In this document: piece after piece, positions 4,649 to 5,867 of the stretch
Position numbering within the stretch: the stretch's first letter is position 1
Layout of the letters: the number at the start of each line of letters is the position of its first letter
NCBI GenBank assembly: GCA_902363455.1
Contig: CABJAC010000015.1
Coordinates: 4,405-10,271, forward strand
Reading direction: 5' to 3'
From: Caryophanales bacterium
GTDB lineage: Bacteria; Bacillota; Bacilli; Exiguobacteriales; Exiguobacteriaceae
DNA: 5,867 bases
Translations under genes and position numbers: made by a program
Notes under the pieces: model-generated
Database searches by the model: none
What the model was told of the DNA's origin: nothing
What the model saw: the letters and a program-made list of their open reading frames with translations, nothing else

Positions 4649-4677
4649 TTGATACCAATTGTATCGTTGCTTGGAAT
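4649..4677 (+). promoter_or_regulatory. Candidate promoter with operator-like inverted repeats
   Basis: The -35 is TTGATA (4649-4654), the spacer is 17 and the -10 is TGGAAT (4672-4677; the last three bases and the first match). GATAC/GTATC (4651-4655 and 4661-4665) overlaps the -35. A 7-bp inverted repeat (4664-4670 with 4689-4695) and CATTTC/GAAATG (4681-4686 with 4694-4699) follow. These could be repressor sites or leader structure. Confidence 0.4.
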
Positions 4678-4727
4678 TGTCATTTCACGCAACGAAATGT
4701 ACTTTTAGAAGAAAAAGGAGGATTTCT

Positions 4728-5072
4728 ATGAAAAAAGGCAAAAGAAAAAAACGGGTCATCACTCTAGCATTAGTATTAATAATAACGGCTGCAGTTTCAC
4801 TATTTTTAAATGAACAAAATGACCGTCAAAAAGTACTACAATCTCTACTTCAAAAAGAATTTTCTATTTCTCCAAGTTCATATACAACAACATCTACGGT
4901 CAACAAATTCGGATATATGTATACACTAGCTTTTAAAGACGAACCTAAAATTACTTATGACTTTTTTGTCAAAACAAACAAAAAAAATGAATACATCGTA
5001 AATTATTATGGTCATAACTCCAAAACAGAATCACCTTTGAAAGAACAAGAATTCATGACATTGAATCAATAA
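4728..5072 (+). CDS. Membrane-anchored small protein resembling DUF3139, 114 aa
   Basis: The ATG at 4728 follows AAAGGAGG by 6 bases, an excellent ribosome site. An upstream in-frame ATG at 4659 lacks one and would overlap the promoter, so I reject it. Residues 1-9 are strongly basic. One transmembrane helix spans about 10-27 (VITLALVLIITAAVSLFL). The rest is an outside domain with mixed polar and aromatic residues, including YTLAFKDEPKITYDFFV (65-81). A basic start, one helix and a short extracytoplasmic alpha/beta domain with a 'KDEP..TY' segment fits DUF3139 proteins as I remember them. They are small Gram-positive proteins of unknown role. No terminator is seen before the large repeat copy 2. 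Confidence 0.75.
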   Translation: MKKGKRKKRVITLALVLIITAAVSLFLNEQNDRQKVLQSLLQKEFSISPSSYTTTSTVNKFGYMYTLAFKDEPKITYDFFVKTNKKNEYIVNYYGHNSKTESPLKEQEFMTLNQ

Positions 5073-5120
5073 CTATAATCAGATCTACTCTCTTTTTCTC
5101 TCTGGATGCCTGTTTAAGAT

Positions 5121-5864
5121 TTTCGCTTTCCTGATCTACCGCACTTCGTTTTCGGCGTTTACGCCTTCACTTCGTTTGGTGGCGTACTGCGTCACATTGA
5201 ATGGACTCGCTTCGCTCCCTCCTTCAACGTTCCTCGCACGACATGTTCTCCAGTCGTTGATCTTCATCTTTCCGGCATTTTCTTTTCCTTTTTTTACTCA
5301 AAAAGACTTGATGCACTAGAAGAGCATGTGCATACTGCGGGAGGCAGGCGAGGAAAACGGCTGGATGGGCAGACTAACCCCTTGAAAATAAAAGGATTAA
5401 ATCTGCCCAACGTTTCTGCGTCCAGTGTAGGACGAGGTATCCGTATGTCTAGGCGTTCCAAGACTGCAGGGGAATCACGCCCCTACGATATGACTCGCTG
5501 CGCATCATCGCGCACACAAGGCGTTTCCACGCCCTACCTTGCTGCCTTTCGGCGACTCGTCATATAATCCACTCTGACGTGGCCAGAAGCCACCTCAGGT
5601 CGTGTCACAGCAATCATACAGCCGCCTACTAGGAAATTCCCCACCGTTTGTCGTGGGACTGCCTACGGTCTCGTACCATATGACCCCGTCTGAACCTCTC
5701 AACGATCTTTACCGTATCCCTCGGGACTTAGGCTATGTACAGGGCTTTACGTCCTTCCCCTGCTAACGTCGCATCACCTACTGGAACTGCGGTGATGACC
5801 GATCCATTCTACTGCGTCGGCTGGATGAACCTACTCGTTTAAAGAGCGAGTGCTGACCTCTTTT
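5121..5864. repeat. Large direct repeat, copy 2 (about 745 bp)
   Basis: Same orientation and nearly the same sequence as 332-1077. It lacks one T in the CCCTTCGG segment (copy 1 931-937) and differs from copy 1 at the substitutions noted in findings. The window ends three bases after the point where the two copies diverge, so whether copy 2 also has an antisense control region beside it cannot be seen. Confidence 0.95.
5121..5864 (-). ncRNA. Large structured RNA candidate, copy 2 (extent approximate)
   Basis: All the main helices of copy 1 are kept, including the multibranch helix, both GNRA tetraloops and the long stem with two U.G pairs. At the stem corresponding to 680/696 the minus-strand pair changes from G.U (copy 1) to A-U (copy 2), so pairing is kept. 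At 790/806 the U.G pair becomes G.G, so one pair is lost. Its promoter would lie beyond the window end. On minus it would run towards the 3' end of the DUF3139-like gene, giving convergent transcription. Confidence 0.5.
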
Positions 5865-5867
5865 TTA

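Noticed and set aside
332..5864. The repeats as an insertion sequence with terminal inverted repeats or target duplications
   Set aside because: No transposase frame, no inverted ends and no short flanking duplications were seen.
1..5867. Window as a closed circle
   Set aside because: Joining 5867 to 1 does not restore a repeat or a full-length DUF1878-like gene, so circularity cannot be claimed.
1..5867. CRISPR array, tRNA or rRNA
   Set aside because: No regularly spaced repeats, cloverleaf or rRNA segments were recognised.

Overview
The window looks like part of a mobilizable plasmid, or an integrated plasmid, from a low-to-moderate-GC Gram-positive bacterium of the order Bacillales. The evidence is strong purine Shine-Dalgarno sites, Gram-positive style promoters, a MobC-MobA-MobB cassette built like that of the staphylococcal pC221 group, and small proteins resembling DUF1878, DUF6440 and DUF3139. 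An Exiguobacterium-like host is a guess.

Layout, left to right. Positions 1-221 hold the 5' part of a minus-strand gene (DUF1878-like). Its last 42 bases in the window are an inverted copy of a piece of a large repeat. Positions 332-1077 and 5121-5864 are two direct repeats of about 745 bp, about 98% identical. They are not convincingly protein coding. On the minus strand they can fold into an elaborate RNA: several hairpins carry GNRA-type tetraloops, and some stems rely on G.U pairs that would be A.C mismatches on the plus strand. Next to copy 1, positions 1095-1393 hold a compact control region. A plus-strand promoter drives a terminated small RNA of about 130 nt (about 1203-1335). A facing minus-strand promoter (1365-1393) drives a transcript that fully overlaps it and then meets a strong terminator hairpin (1095-1154) before entering the large RNA. 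This is the geometry of antisense RNA control of plasmid replication (ColE1 RNAI/RNAII, or pT181/pIP501-type attenuation), but here the downstream unit is a structured RNA rather than a rep gene.

Positions 1454-1630 encode a 58-aa DUF6440-like protein. It is followed by a run of hairpins and a probable oriT region (about 1700-1790). The mobilization genes mobC, mobA and mobB then lie in one overlapping operon; mobB is read in another frame inside the 3' half of mobA.

From 3656 to about 5120 the sequence becomes more AT-rich and carries three small cargo genes: a secreted 172-aa protein with its own promoter and leader hairpin, a convergent small three-helix membrane protein sharing a bidirectional terminator with it, and a single-pass membrane-anchored protein resembling DUF3139. 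The secreted and membrane proteins could be an effector and immunity pair, but nothing in the sequence proves it.

No replication initiator gene is visible, and both window edges touch the repeat family, so the element probably continues outside the window. The main candidate for something new is the duplicated large minus-strand RNA together with its antisense control region.
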